A stretch of 64,000 bases of DNA from Verrucolacustris sp041730685 (GTDB lineage: Bacteria; Verrucomicrobiota; Verrucomicrobiia; Methylacidiphilales; Verrucolacustridaceae). Location of the stretch: the NCBI GenBank assembly GCA_041730685.1, contig JBGSBI010000006.1, positions 1 to 64,000 on the forward strand. Reading direction: 5' to 3'. Both the position numbers and the translations under genes were made by a program. The notes under the pieces were generated by a model. It worked only from the letters and a program-made list of their open reading frames with translations, did not search any database and was not told the DNA's origin. Of the stretch, positions 1 to 8,548 are shown in pieces. The stretch's first letter is position 1. Every line of letters starts with the position of its first letter.

Positions 1-454
1 CGATCACGAAGTAGGGTTCTGCTATGTCCTGCATTCGGCGCTTGCGGGACGCGCTTACATGCGGATGTTTGATTTTTAATTATTTGTAGTCGAAAGTTCA
101 GGTAGGGGCGGTATCTCCGAGGCCGCCTAGCTGGGTGAACAAAGTTGAATATTGGCCCCCTAAGACTTGCCCCCGCTCATTGGTCCCCTGACACCCGCCC
201 ATGACCTTTGCGGTTACCCCTCCGGGTTGGAGGGCTTGGGTGCTTGCGCACCCGCGCAATCTCGCTACTTGCTCCACGACGGGATGGATTTTCGCTTACG
301 TGGGGGAATTCAGCGCTTGTTTACGTTCTTTTCCGTTTAGAAAAGAACTAGGACGACCGAGGATGGTCGTCCCTACCGGTGCTGTGGTTTGTGGTAGGAC
401 CGATGGTCTTCCTCGGCCGATTAGGCGATTGATCCTGCGCCTATGAGCAGTGGG
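1..454. other. Gene-free left edge with palindromic repeats
   Basis: No convincing gene is visible. The only sizeable reading frame, 201-446, has no recognisable motif and consists of low-complexity text. The stretch carries a palindromic repeat at 96-140 that recurs near 59.8 kb. It also has a short inverted repeat at about 352-371, where GGACGACC and GGTCGTCC flank a 6-base loop. It lies downstream of the minus-strand DUF2088 gene and may help end that transcript, but no T-run follows the hairpins. Confidence 0.6.
96..140. repeat. Palindromic dispersed repeat, copy 1
   Basis: The element has nested inverted ends: GTTCA at the left pairs with TGAAC at the right, and GGCGG pairs with CCGCC inside. 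Its core, AGGTAGGGGCGG followed by TCTCCGAGGCCGCCTAG, matches a second copy at 59832-59870. An inverted half-copy lies at 59900-59920. This looks like a REP-type intergenic element. Family and mobility are unknown. Confidence 0.6.
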
Positions 455-1672
455 TTAGGCGGAGAAAAGTTGAAGGCGACCAGCGGAAAAACGGAGCGGG
501 ATGGGAGCAGAGTGGATATGGCAGTTGGGGTGGGCTCGGAGGTCGTGGGCTAAGTCCTGGCTGACGAAGATTTTTTCCACGTGAAGGGTATTGGGGATGA
601 ACATCCAGCGTTTATCCCCAAACCGCTCGCGGATCTTGGCGATGATTTCCTCGTCGTCCTTGAGGGTGCAAGGAATGGCCATGCGCTGCATGTCCCCTGT
701 GGTGAAAGCGTTGACGAAAGTCTTATGTTCGTCGATCGAATCGCGGAGTCGGCGAGTGATAAAATCAGCCAGGCCTACGCCGAGGGCGTTACCTTGGGCC
801 TGAGGGGCAAGACCGAGCGCGGCGATTGTCTTGATTGTAGGTTGGGTGAGGTCCTCGAAGCCGTGGACGCCACGTCTCCCGATGACATTGGTGTCCATCC
901 CTGTTCCACTGTAGGTTTTACCGATTTCATCGACGATGAGGACGTTGAGGTTATCGCATGGGAGGGCAGGAAAGTAGTGTCGATGCCGTTTCAGTAGGGC
1001 GGGTTCGTCCTTTAATATCCTTTCGCCTGGGATGGCGTGGATTTCGGCGGTGGCATCGAACCCGTCTTCGAGTAGGGCGAGGCCAGCAAAGATCTTTCCC
1101 GATTGGACGAGAAGGGAGCCCATCTCCTCGAGGATGCGGGGCATGCGATCGGGTCGAGCGGAGTGGAAAGTTTCGGCGGAGCGAATTTTACCCATACCGA
1201 CGACCATCATTTTAGTGAGGCCGCTTTGGACAGGCCCCGAGAAGCAGGTATGGAGTTTGATTCGGTTGAGGATGAGGACCCCGGCTGATTCGAAGCAGTG
1301 GCGATCCATCCAGACCTCGCCCGAATCGACCGAGCCGACTTTGACGCACTCCATGCTGGAGCGGATTTCAAGGCCCGTGGCGGCGAAAGTGAGGCCGAGG
1401 GATTCGACCATCTTTTGTTGGCCTGTGGCGGTGGCACCATTGTGGGAGCCCATGGAGGGGACGAGGAAGGGGTTGGCGCCGTGGGCACGAAGCCAATCGC
1501 CGACCGCTTTGGTGATGGGAACGAGGTTGGAAATTCCGCGACTTCCAGCAGTAATGGCGACATCTCCTTGCGGTGGTTTTTTGCCCATTTGGTCGAGGGC
1601 GTGGTGGACTGCCTTGGGCAGGTCTTGAATCGGGGCAGAGATTAACTTTTGATCGATCTGGAAAACGTTCAT
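455..1672 (-). CDS. LarA-like (DUF2088) lactate racemase-domain protein
   Basis: A 405-residue protein resembling the N-terminal domain of the nickel-dependent lactate racemase family (DUF2088). The family hallmarks are GSRGISN at residues 43-49 and GSHNGATATGQ at 75-85. The rest of the chain keeps the length of the stand-alone family members. True LarA racemizes lactate using a nickel-pincer nucleotide, but many DUF2088 proteins have other or unknown substrates, so the substrate is not assigned. Its start overlaps the end of the FAH-family gene by four bases, so the two are probably co-translated and act on related 2-hydroxy or 2-oxo acids. No lar maturation genes are seen in the window. Confidence 0.75.
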   Translation of the reverse strand: MNVFQIDQKLISAPIQDLPKAVHHALDQMGKKPPQGDVAITAGSRGISNLVPITKAVGDWLRAHGANPFLVPSMGSHNGATATGQQKMVESLGLTFAATGLEIRSSMECVKVGSVDSGEVWMDRHCFESAGVLILNRIKLHTCFSGPVQSGLTKMMVVGMGKIRSAETFHSARPDRMPRILEEMGSLLVQSGKIFAGLALLEDGFDATAEIHAIPGERILKDEPALLKRHRHYFPALPCDNLNVLIVDEIGKTYSGTGMDTNVIGRRGVHGFEDLTQPTIKTIAALGLAPQAQGNALGVGLADFITRRLRDSIDEHKTFVNAFTTGDMQRMAIPCTLKDDEEIIAKIRERFGDKRWMFIPNTLHVEKIFVSQDLAHDLRAHPNCHIHSAPIPLRFSAGRLQLFSA

Positions 1673-2487
1673 GGGGTTGAGGGTAGTTCTTCCTCCAAAA
1701 CAGGATTCGTGAGTGAGCCGATCTTTTCAATCTCTACGGTGACGATGTCGCCAGGTTTGAGCCAGCGTGGGGGGTTGGCTGCCATACCGACTCCGTGCGG
1801 GGTGCCGGTGAGAATGACCGTTCCTGGAAGTAGCGTGGTGCTGCCGCTGAGAAACTCGATGATATGGGCGACAGAGAAGATCATGTCGTTGGTATTCCAA
1901 TCTTGAACGGCAGTGTCGTTAAGGAGGGTGCGGAGTTTTAGGTTTTGGGGATCGGGGATTTCGTCGGGAGTGACGAGGTAGGGACCGAGGGGGCAGAAAG
2001 TATCGAAGGTTTTGCCACGGCACCATTGGCCACCGCCAGCGTTTTTCTGCCAGTCGCGTGCGCTGACATCGTTGGCACAAGTATAGCCTAAGACGAAATC
2101 GAGGGCGCGTGAGGCTGGGACATTTTTGCAAGTCCGACCGATGACGACGGCGAGTTCGCACTCATAATCGACGCGGTCGCTACGAAGGTGACGTGGCAGA
2201 AAAATGGGATCTTCCGGATTCTGGAGCGAAGAGATGCTTTTGATAAAAAGAATTGGATATTCGGGAAACTTTGAGCCCATTTCCGTGGCATGACGGCGGT
2301 AGTTGAGGCCGATGGCAAGAATCTGAATCGGAGCCAAGGGAGCTAGAAGTTTTGCGACTTCGGCTTGTTTTCCAGTCGATTGAAAGCCCTCAAACAGGTC
2401 GCCTTTCAATAGAAGGGCGGTGCCGTCCGCTTGCAGTTCGGAATGGAGGATCCGACCTTGGCGATCGAGGTGACGAATGATTTTCAC
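1669..2487 (-). CDS. Fumarylacetoacetate hydrolase (FAH) family protein
   Basis: A 272-residue member of the FAH superfamily, which hydrolyses, decarboxylates or isomerises 2-oxo acids in a metal-dependent way. The fold core is visible: GLNYRRHA near residue 60, the metal-binding acidic set E109 and E111 in YECELAVVIG, D140 in ANDVSARDW, then KTFDTFCPLGP and the C-terminal LTGTPHGVG. Family members include 2-hydroxyhepta-2,4-dienedioate isomerase and acylpyruvases, and the sequence alone does not choose between them. It starts 34 bases downstream of tRNA-Val and overlaps the DUF2088 gene by four bases, forming a two-gene enzyme unit. Confidence 0.85.
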   Translation of the reverse strand: MKIIRHLDRQGRILHSELQADGTALLLKGDLFEGFQSTGKQAEVAKLLAPLAPIQILAIGLNYRRHATEMGSKFPEYPILFIKSISSLQNPEDPIFLPRHLRSDRVDYECELAVVIGRTCKNVPASRALDFVLGYTCANDVSARDWQKNAGGGQWCRGKTFDTFCPLGPYLVTPDEIPDPQNLKLRTLLNDTAVQDWNTNDMIFSVAHIIEFLSGSTTLLPGTVILTGTPHGVGMAANPPRWLKPGDIVTVEIEKIGSLTNPVLEEELPSTP

Positions 2488-2520
2488 AGATCAGGAGTTC
2501 GATGGGGGAGGTTAAAAGTG

Positions 2521-2592
2521 TGCACCGTAGAGGACTTGAACCTCTGACCTCCACCGTGTCAAGGTGGCGCTCTACCACTAAGCTAACGGTGC
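2521..2592 (-). tRNA. tRNA-Val (GAC)
   Basis: Read on the minus strand, this 72-nt cloverleaf has a fully paired acceptor stem (GCACCGT with ACGGTGC, discriminator A). It has an anticodon stem CCACC/GGTGG around loop TTGACAC, giving anticodon GAC, and a T-arm with TTCAAGT. CCA is not encoded. The gene sits between folB and the FAH gene, all in the same direction, so it may be co-transcribed with the cytochrome maturation operon. Confidence 0.95.
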
Positions 2593-2648
2593 GGTAGTAA
2601 GAAAACCCTATCACGGGTTGGGGCATTGGGGGAGACAGAAAATCCGGC

Positions 2649-3026
2649 CTAGCGGGGGCGACTTTTTGATTTCGGTCGGAGAAAACGGGCCTGAAAAGAG
2701 ATGTGACGGGTTTCGGGTAGGATGAACTTCTTGAGTTCGAGATCGATCCAAGGGATTGGAAAATGAGAGAAGGCGGCTTGGGCGAGATCGTGAGCGAGAG
2801 TTTCGATGAGTTTACGCTCTTTGGCTTGAGCGGTTTTTCGAAGGAGCTGGCTGAGGTCAAAATAGTTGACTGTATGTTCTAGGTTGTCGGTCTGAGCGGC
2901 TTTTTTGAAGTCGGGAACAGGAAAAATGGCGGTGCAGAGGAGTTTCTGCGGTTTGGCTCGTTCTGCTGGGGGAACGCCGAGATGGCAGGAGAGTTCGAGA
3001 TCCACTAACGAGAGAACTGGGGTCAT
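2649..3026 (-). CDS. folB: Dihydroneopterin aldolase-like FolB
   Basis: A 125-residue protein of dihydroneopterin aldolase size. It matches the family at the N-terminus (LVDLELSCHLGVPPAERAKP, residues 7-26) and at the central KERKLIETLA (residues 69-78). The enzyme converts dihydroneopterin to 6-hydroxymethyl-dihydropterin and glycolaldehyde in folate synthesis. The ATG at 3026 is chosen because it overlaps the ccsA stop as ATGA and gives the family length. Upstream extension in this frame is only a shadow of ccsA. Its position behind a cytochrome c maturation pair is unusual, and no other folate gene is nearby. Confidence 0.75.
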   Translation of the reverse strand: MTPVLSLVDLELSCHLGVPPAERAKPQKLLCTAIFPVPDFKKAAQTDNLEHTVNYFDLSQLLRKTAQAKERKLIETLAHDLAQAAFSHFPIPWIDLELKKFILPETRHISFQARFLRPKSKSRPR

Positions 3027-4591
3027 ATTGGTTTGGGTCGCCGGAAGATGGCGAAGATGATGATCGCGAGTTCGAGGAGGGCGAAGGCGCCGACGTAGAG
3101 TTGGCCACCATCGCCGAAGCCGTAGCTGTGAAGTCCTTTGCCGAGGACGAAGTTTACTCCGTACCAGGCCATGAGGATGGTGAGGAAAGAGGCGATGGAG
3201 CCGACGGCGAGGCCGTATCCACCCCACCAACCGCCGAGGCGGCCGTGGAGAAGAATGATGTAGGCCATGAGAGCGATGAGGGCCCATGTTTCCTTGGGAT
3301 CCCAATCCCAGAAACGGCCCCACGAGTAGTTGGCCCAGACGCCACCAAGGATGACGCCAGCGGCTAGAAGAAAAACGCCGATTTGGAGGCAGCGATAGAG
3401 GTGGAGAACCGTGGGGTCGCTGGCTGGCACTGCCGCACGATGGCGGAGTGATCGGAATACAATGAAGTGAGCGAGGGCGGTGGCGAGGGCAAAGGCGCCG
3501 TAACTGAGGGTGATGGTGAGGACGTGGATGGTGAGCCAGAAGTTACTTCGAAGAACGGGAACGAGCGGGTTGAGGGCGGGATCGAGGACGGCGGGTTGGA
3601 GGTCGGACGCGACGAGGGCGAGGATAACAACGGGAGAGGCGGCGAGGAGGTAGATGGTCGAGCGGAGGCGTGTGGCGAAGATAACGGCAAAGAGGCCGGC
3701 ACCGAAAGCGACCCAGAGGATGCTTTCGTACATATTGGTGACAGGCGGGCGGCCTGCGATCCAGACGCGGGTGGCAAAGCCTGCGATGAGAAGAAGAAGA
3801 CCGATCCAAGCGAATAGGGATCCGATGGAGAGAAGGCGGGGATTCTTTTTTTGGCCTGCGGCCAGGAGGAGGAACGCGGAGAGCAGCCAAGCGATCCAGG
3901 ATAAGCGGAAGGGATGAAGTTTTAGGTAGGCGACTTCCAGTTGAATTTTAGTACGGGAGAAGTTGGCGTTTTGCTGGAGAGCACGCAGGGGAGCGGAGTC
4001 GAGGGAGTGGGGCGAGTTGGGGGAGATCCAAGGGGATCCTGCAGGAGAGCCTGAGGGGGAAGGGATGAAGCGGAAGGCTTCGCCAGAAAAGAGAGCGGAG
4101 AAGATCTGTAAGCGGAGAGTGACGGTTTGGGCGGCGGCAGCGAGGGGGGGTACGTCGGTGTGTGGGCCTGCGGCACGGGCGGTTTCGGCTTGGCGAGTGA
4201 GAGTGGTGAGTTTGGGGTTGGCTGCGAGTAGGCGGGGGGCAAAGAGGCGGGTGGTCGCGGGGAGGTTGAGTTCGCGACGCAGGGCGGGGTCGTCGACAAG
4301 GAGGATGGGTTGATTTTCCCAACCTGCGGGGTTGAGCCAAAGGGAAAGAATGAGTTGGCGGGAGCTAATTTTTCCGAAAGCGGGAACGGTGACAGAGGTG
4401 CGACCGGTTAAGGAGGTGGTGATTTCTTGAGCGAAAGAGAGGAATGGTTTGAGACGGCCGCGGTGTTGGATGACGAGTGTATCGAAGGTGGAATCGTTGT
4501 CGGCGAGGGTGGCTGTTTGATCTTGAGAGAAGGAGGGAGTCGCGAGGAAGCTGAGGCTGAGAATAAAAAGAAGAGAGAGAAGGCGGATCAT
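3023..4591 (-). CDS. ccsA: Cytochrome c biogenesis protein CcsA/ResC
   Basis: A 522-residue integral membrane protein of the system II cytochrome c maturation machinery, which carries haem to the periplasm and attaches it to apocytochrome c. The tryptophan-rich WWD motif lies at about 418-434 (WANYSWGRFWDWDPKETW). Candidate haem-ligand histidines are H356, H449 and H488, and about eight membrane segments follow residue 230. The N-terminal 225 residues hold a signal peptide and a soluble exported region, an extension over the shortest CcsA proteins. It starts three bases after resB and overlaps folB, so the two maturation subunits are made together. Confidence 0.9.
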   Translation of the reverse strand: MIRLLSLLFILSLSFLATPSFSQDQTATLADNDSTFDTLVIQHRGRLKPFLSFAQEITTSLTGRTSVTVPAFGKISSRQLILSLWLNPAGWENQPILLVDDPALRRELNLPATTRLFAPRLLAANPKLTTLTRQAETARAAGPHTDVPPLAAAAQTVTLRLQIFSALFSGEAFRFIPSPSGSPAGSPWISPNSPHSLDSAPLRALQQNANFSRTKIQLEVAYLKLHPFRLSWIAWLLSAFLLLAAGQKKNPRLLSIGSLFAWIGLLLLIAGFATRVWIAGRPPVTNMYESILWVAFGAGLFAVIFATRLRSTIYLLAASPVVILALVASDLQPAVLDPALNPLVPVLRSNFWLTIHVLTITLSYGAFALATALAHFIVFRSLRHRAAVPASDPTVLHLYRCLQIGVFLLAAGVILGGVWANYSWGRFWDWDPKETWALIALMAYIILLHGRLGGWWGGYGLAVGSIASFLTILMAWYGVNFVLGKGLHSYGFGDGGQLYVGAFALLELAIIIFAIFRRPKPI

Positions 4592-4594
4592 AAA

Positions 4595-6370
4595 TTAGGT
4601 TTGGGCTGTGGGTTCCTTACGAAGATAGAACATGGAAAAGATGCCTGCGACCATGAGTAAGGAGCCACTCCACTTGAGGAGCCAACCCGGATCGTGGAGA
4701 ACTTGGAGAGTGGTGCGGTCTAGGTTTTGCGGATCCCAGCCTGCTTGAGAAAACTTATAGGATAGGCCGGTGATCTGGGGGAGGAGACCTGGTGGGTAGG
4801 TAGCGGGTTGATTCATTTCGAGTTGGGCGGGGACTTCGAGTTTCTTTTTTTCGTCGGCGAAGGTAACGGAGGCGAGGAAGTTGGCGGGCTCATCCGTGCC
4901 TGGGTCGCGGGGAACATCGAAGGAGTCGAGACGGATGGAAAAGGGGAGGGATTGGAGTTCGAGGCCGAAGCCGATGCGGGAGGTGGTGTCGACGGAGCTG
5001 AGGATGGCGGAGGTGCCTGAGGCGATCCAGCGGGCGGGACCAGTGGTGCCGTCTGGGGCGCGGAGGTGGGCGTGGAGAGCGGGGCGGCTGGGGGTGGGGT
5101 CGGTTTTATCTGAGGGGACAGTGATGGTTTCGATGCGGGCATGGGGTTCGAGGGTGACGAGGCGAACGGACCAACCTTTCCAGCCTGGGGAGAGAGTTTG
5201 GCCGAGGCGGATTGTTCCTGTGGTGGGAGGTTGAGAGGTGGATTCTCCGAGGAAGAGGAGGGAGTCGGGTGTGGGGCCTGGGGCGAGGGTAAGCCGGGAA
5301 GGTGATTGGGCAGTGGGGAGGGTACCTTCGAGCATGACCAGTGCGGCGGGGTTGTTGGGTTCATCGCCGTCGGATGAGGGTTGGCCATCGCGCAGGACCA
5401 TGTTGGGCCAGTAGCGTGCGACGAGGATTTTGGCGCCAGAAAAGTCGTCGAGAGTTCGGTTGAGAAGGTCGGTAAGACGATAGATTTCACCTGAGCCGTC
5501 GGGACGAAGGATTTCGAGTTCGAGTGGATCTCCGGCGTTACGGGAACCGAGAAAGAAGTGGAAGCCGCTGGGATTGCCTGAGGTGTTGTGGAGGATGGGC
5601 TGAGTGGGATCGCTGGCGAGAATGATTTGGGTTTCGAGGAAGGCGACGGTGGCTTGGGTGCCAAGATCGGTGCGGGAATTGGTGGGAGAGTTGAGGGCGA
5701 GTGAAACGAGGATGGGTTCGGAACCGAAGGGACCGGAGAAGGAGAGAGCGAGAGCAGGATTGGCTGAGAAGGGGTCGGCAACGAGTTCGGTTTTTTCGTT
5801 GGAGCGTGGGGAGTAGCCGTTGATGACTAGTTGGACATCGGAACCTGGGAGGGGAAGGAGGCGGGGGCGGTCGGGGCGAGGAGTACGCACCTCAGGATCG
5901 AAGGGAGTGGAGAAGAGTTCTCCCGTGGCTGGGCTTTCTACGGTGAGGCGTGGGCGATCGAGGAGGACTTCTTGGGAGGGCGGTGCGCCGCGGGCGAGGT
6001 CGAGGGAACCTTCGAATCCTCGGGCGCGACCAAGGAGGGCGCCGCCTAGCAGGATGATGATGCCTGCGTGGGTGACAATGAACCCTGTGTGGTGGCGCTC
6101 AAAGGGCCAACGGGTGGCGGCGGAGCAGATAAGATTTAGGCAGAGGAGAATGAGCCAAAGGTTGAACCAGGGGGACCCGTAGACGTAAGCCCGGGCGATG
6201 CGGGCGCTGAAACCTGATTCGAGGAAGGTGGCCACGGCGCAGACTCCGGTGAGAGTGATGAGAAGGAGCATGGCGAGGTCGAGGGAGCCGAGGGCGTGGA
6301 CTCCACGCCAAATAGGGGAGCGGGCGCATCGGGCGGCGACCATCTGTTTACGGCTTTTGTCGACAGGCAT
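4595..6370 (-). CDS. resB: ResB-like cytochrome c biogenesis protein
   Basis: A 591-residue ResB/CcsB protein, the partner of CcsA in system II cytochrome c maturation. Three membrane segments lie near the N-terminus (about 25-50, 65-90 and 95-115). They are followed by a long periplasmic domain very rich in Pro, Ser and Thr and a last membrane segment near 565-585 (LLKWSGSLLMVAGIFSMFYL). It is the first gene of its minus-strand operon. A good -10 box, TATTAT, ends only six bases before the ATG, so the mRNA may be leaderless. The high Pro/Ser content fits the C-rich coding strand here. Confidence 0.88.
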   Translation of the reverse strand: MPVDKSRKQMVAARCARSPIWRGVHALGSLDLAMLLLITLTGVCAVATFLESGFSARIARAYVYGSPWFNLWLILLCLNLICSAATRWPFERHHTGFIVTHAGIIILLGGALLGRARGFEGSLDLARGAPPSQEVLLDRPRLTVESPATGELFSTPFDPEVRTPRPDRPRLLPLPGSDVQLVINGYSPRSNEKTELVADPFSANPALALSFSGPFGSEPILVSLALNSPTNSRTDLGTQATVAFLETQIILASDPTQPILHNTSGNPSGFHFFLGSRNAGDPLELEILRPDGSGEIYRLTDLLNRTLDDFSGAKILVARYWPNMVLRDGQPSSDGDEPNNPAALVMLEGTLPTAQSPSRLTLAPGPTPDSLLFLGESTSQPPTTGTIRLGQTLSPGWKGWSVRLVTLEPHARIETITVPSDKTDPTPSRPALHAHLRAPDGTTGPARWIASGTSAILSSVDTTSRIGFGLELQSLPFSIRLDSFDVPRDPGTDEPANFLASVTFADEKKKLEVPAQLEMNQPATYPPGLLPQITGLSYKFSQAGWDPQNLDRTTLQVLHDPGWLLKWSGSLLMVAGIFSMFYLRKEPTAQT

Positions 6371-6376
6371 AAAAGG

Positions 6377-6404
6377 ATAATAGAGGGAACTAGCGAGAGA
6401 ACAA
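6377..6404 (-). promoter_or_regulatory. Putative sigma70-type promoter of resB operon
   Basis: On the minus strand a TTGTTC box (6399-6404) and a TATTAT box (6377-6382) are separated by 16 bases. The -10 box ends six bases before the resB ATG, placing the predicted transcript start at or next to the start codon. Based on consensus similarity only. Confidence 0.4.
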
Positions 6405-6496
6405 GGGGGGGAAGTGTCCCCAAGTTATGCCCGAGCTATCCATGGGGCGTGAGGGAAGGGGTAGTCGGGAGAAAGAGAGAGGTGGAGGATTTAGGG

Positions 6497-7225
6497 GTGA
6501 AAGGTTGTCTTTATTTTTTGATCTTGGTGGCTTCGGTGAGTTGGGCGGGGGAGAAGGAGAGTCCCGTTGTACGGTCTTTTCGGGAGGGGAAGGTTGGGGT
6601 GGGGCAGGAGTGGTCTTTAGTGGATGGTCAGGGAAAGCAAATTAGTTCGGTGCGGTACGATTGGGTGGGGCCATTTTCTGAGGGGCTGGCGCCGGTAAAG
6701 GAGAAGGAAAAGTGGGGCTATATCGATCCCCAGGGGAAATGGACGATTCAGCCGTATTTCTCCGATGCGCGACCCTTTCGAGGTGGATTGGCGGCGGTGC
6801 AAGTAGGGGGAGAGTTTGCCTTCGCGGATAAAACGAACTACGGCGGAAAGGTGGAAGAAAAGGCGGAAAAAATTTATTTAGCGGATCGGAGCGTAGCGAC
6901 TGCGGTGGGAGGAAAATGGGGATTAATCGATGTGCGAGGTAATTACGTGGTGGAGCCTAAGTATTCGGAGATTCGGGAAGGCCGGGAGGGGTTGATTCCA
7001 GTACGGGAGGGTGTCCGCTGGGGTTTTGTTAATTTTCAGGGGGAGATTAAAATCAAAGTTGAGTATGGGTCGGTAGAGTTATTTTCGGGGGGATGGGCGA
7101 AGGTGACTGAGATTTCAGGGCGGGCAGGATATGTGAATCGGGAAGGCCAATTTTCTAGAACGGGGCCTCTTGGGCAGAAGAGTTTGGAAGTGACCACGAC
7201 GGCGGGCGCGACCGAGGTTGACTAG
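6497..7225 (+). CDS. Exported WG-repeat protein
   Basis: The reading frame runs back into the resB region. The best start is GTG at 6497, which has GGAGG at 6484-6488 with 8-base spacing and gives a clean signal peptide (VKGCLYFLILVASVSWA). The 242-residue product carries about five WG repeats, for example WGYIDPQGKWTIQPYF, WGLIDVRGNYVVEPKY and WGFVNFQGEIKIKVEY. WG repeats form beta-rich modules of unknown general function. The gene stands alone between divergent resB and convergent MBL genes. Its partner is not evident. Confidence 0.8.
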   Translation: MKGCLYFLILVASVSWAGEKESPVVRSFREGKVGVGQEWSLVDGQGKQISSVRYDWVGPFSEGLAPVKEKEKWGYIDPQGKWTIQPYFSDARPFRGGLAAVQVGGEFAFADKTNYGGKVEEKAEKIYLADRSVATAVGGKWGLIDVRGNYVVEPKYSEIREGREGLIPVREGVRWGFVNFQGEIKIKVEYGSVELFSGGWAKVTEISGRAGYVNREGQFSRTGPLGQKSLEVTTTAGATEVD

Positions 7226-7239
7226 CGGAGCTTGGTTTT

Positions 7240-8106
7240 TTAAAGGTCGAGGGTTTGCCCTTGGCGGGCGAAGGCCACCTCGACGGAAGAAGTTTGGGCG
7301 ACCTTTTTGAAATCCTTCTCCATTTTTGTGAGGAGCGTATCGGAGTGGGTCGGATCAAAGTGGGTGACGAGAAGGCGATGGGCTTGGGCAGAGATGGCTT
7401 CGCGGAGGCAGAGTTGAGGGCTGCCGTGACCCCAACCGCGGCGGTTGGGATATTCTTCTTCGGTGTACTGTCCGTCGCAAATAAGTAGATCGGTCTTTTG
7501 GGCGAGTTGGGCGAGAGGGCTCGATAGTTCGCCGGTGGGTTCGTTATCCGTAGCAAAAACAAAGGAGCGATTTTTACCATTGTTGGAGCCATCGATTCGA
7601 TAGGCGAGGCAGCCTCCTGGGTGGGAGACGGCGGTAGCTTGGACGCGGAGAGAGTCGCTGCCGTCTTGAAGGATGAGTTCGTGATGGGGTTGGATTTCGT
7701 GAAAAACAATTTTGGCGCGGAGTTGCGGAAAGCCAGCGGGAAAGAAGGGTTCACTTTGTTGGGCATGGAGTGAACGTTCGATGAGGTTGCCGGCGTGGGC
7801 GCTGGGCAGACGGGGAGAGTAGATCTCGATTTGGACCCCTTCGTGGAAGGCGGGGGCAAAGAAGGGAAAGCCTTGGAGGTGATCCCAGTGGGAGTGGGTG
7901 AAGAGAAAGGTGAACGATTTGCGTCCTGCTTTGGTCCAGGCGAGGCCAGCTTGGCGCAGGCCAGAGCCTGCATCGATGACGAGGAGGCCATGGGAGCCCC
8001 AATCGAGGCTAAGGCAGGTGGTATCGCCACCGAATTCTTGGGTGGGGACCTCGGCGGTGGCGGGGGAAGGGACGCTACCGCGGGTGCCCCAAAAGTGGAG
8101 TTTCAT
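7240..8106 (-). CDS. MBL-fold metallohydrolase
   Basis: A 288-residue metallo-beta-lactamase-fold protein. Metal-binding residues are visible in HSHWDHLQGF (71-80), with further candidate ligands in VSHPGG, FATDNE and VTHFDPTHSD. The N-terminal GTRGSVPSP and GGDTTCL segments are typical of a family of MBL proteins related to cyclic phosphodiesterases, but no substrate can be named. An AGGAGGAGT sequence precedes the ATG. Its first four bases overlap the end of the RsbW-like gene, tying it to the partner-switch and Mla operon. Confidence 0.85.
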   Translation of the reverse strand: MKLHFWGTRGSVPSPATAEVPTQEFGGDTTCLSLDWGSHGLLVIDAGSGLRQAGLAWTKAGRKSFTFLFTHSHWDHLQGFPFFAPAFHEGVQIEIYSPRLPSAHAGNLIERSLHAQQSEPFFPAGFPQLRAKIVFHEIQPHHELILQDGSDSLRVQATAVSHPGGCLAYRIDGSNNGKNRSFVFATDNEPTGELSSPLAQLAQKTDLLICDGQYTEEEYPNRRGWGHGSPQLCLREAISAQAHRLLVTHFDPTHSDTLLTKMEKDFKKVAQTSSVEVAFARQGQTLDL

Positions 8107-8537
8107 ACTCCTCCTTTGTGGACGGAAAGAGGACGGGCGAGAAGCAGGATATTTTTATCGCCGAGTTGGTGGCGTTCGATCCGCGGAAAGGCGTGATGCA
8201 TAATCAAGGTGCCCCAACCGCCCTCGCCAATTTCACCTGGTTTGCGGCCTGTTCCTTGCTTCGGATCGAAAGGTTTGCCGTAGTCGGTGAATTGAAAAAT
8301 GAGTTCATGAGTAGTTTTCTGAATCTCCATGAGCACCTTGCCTTGCCGACCGCCGTAGGAGTGTAGATGAATATTGACGAGGGCTTCGTCGACTGCGGCG
8401 AGAATCTGGCCAGCTTCGAGAGCAGAAAAACCAGCGGAGAGAGCCCATTTATCGGCGAGAGCGCGGAGGCCTTCGAGGCGGGGCGGTAGGAGATCGATTT
8501 CGATCAAAGAAGCAAGAGGAGAAGAAACCTCGGGCAC
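8103..8537 (-). CDS. RsbW/SpoIIAB-like serine kinase or ATP-binding regulator
   Basis: A 144-residue GHKL ATPase-fold protein of the anti-sigma/serine kinase class (HATPase_c_2). The N box is VDEALVNIHLHS (49-60), the ADP-binding D85 sits in TDYGKPFD, and the glycine-rich lid is GEGGWGTLIM (104-113). Such proteins phosphorylate a STAS-domain antagonist and release or hold a target. The start is GTG at 8537, with AAGGTC just upstream. It follows mlaD by 11 bases in an operon that begins with a STAS protein, so the two ends could form a partner switch. No sigma factor is nearby. Confidence 0.85.
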   Translation of the reverse strand: MPEVSSPLASLIEIDLLPPRLEGLRALADKWALSAGFSALEAGQILAAVDEALVNIHLHSYGGRQGKVLMEIQKTTHELIFQFTDYGKPFDPKQGTGRKPGEIGEGGWGTLIMHHAFPRIERHQLGDKNILLLARPLSVHKGGV

Positions 8538-8548
8538 AGGGACCTTGA

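Noticed and set aside
201..446. An 81-residue plus frame at the left edge
   Set aside because: No motif, no ribosome site, and it spans a palindromic repeat.
581..997. A 138-residue plus frame opposite the DUF2088 gene
   Set aside because: Complementary-strand shadow of a recognised gene.
4813..5781. A 322-residue minus frame rich in Pro/Ser overlapping resB
   Set aside because: Out-of-frame shadow of resB caused by the C-rich coding strand. No domain or conserved pattern.
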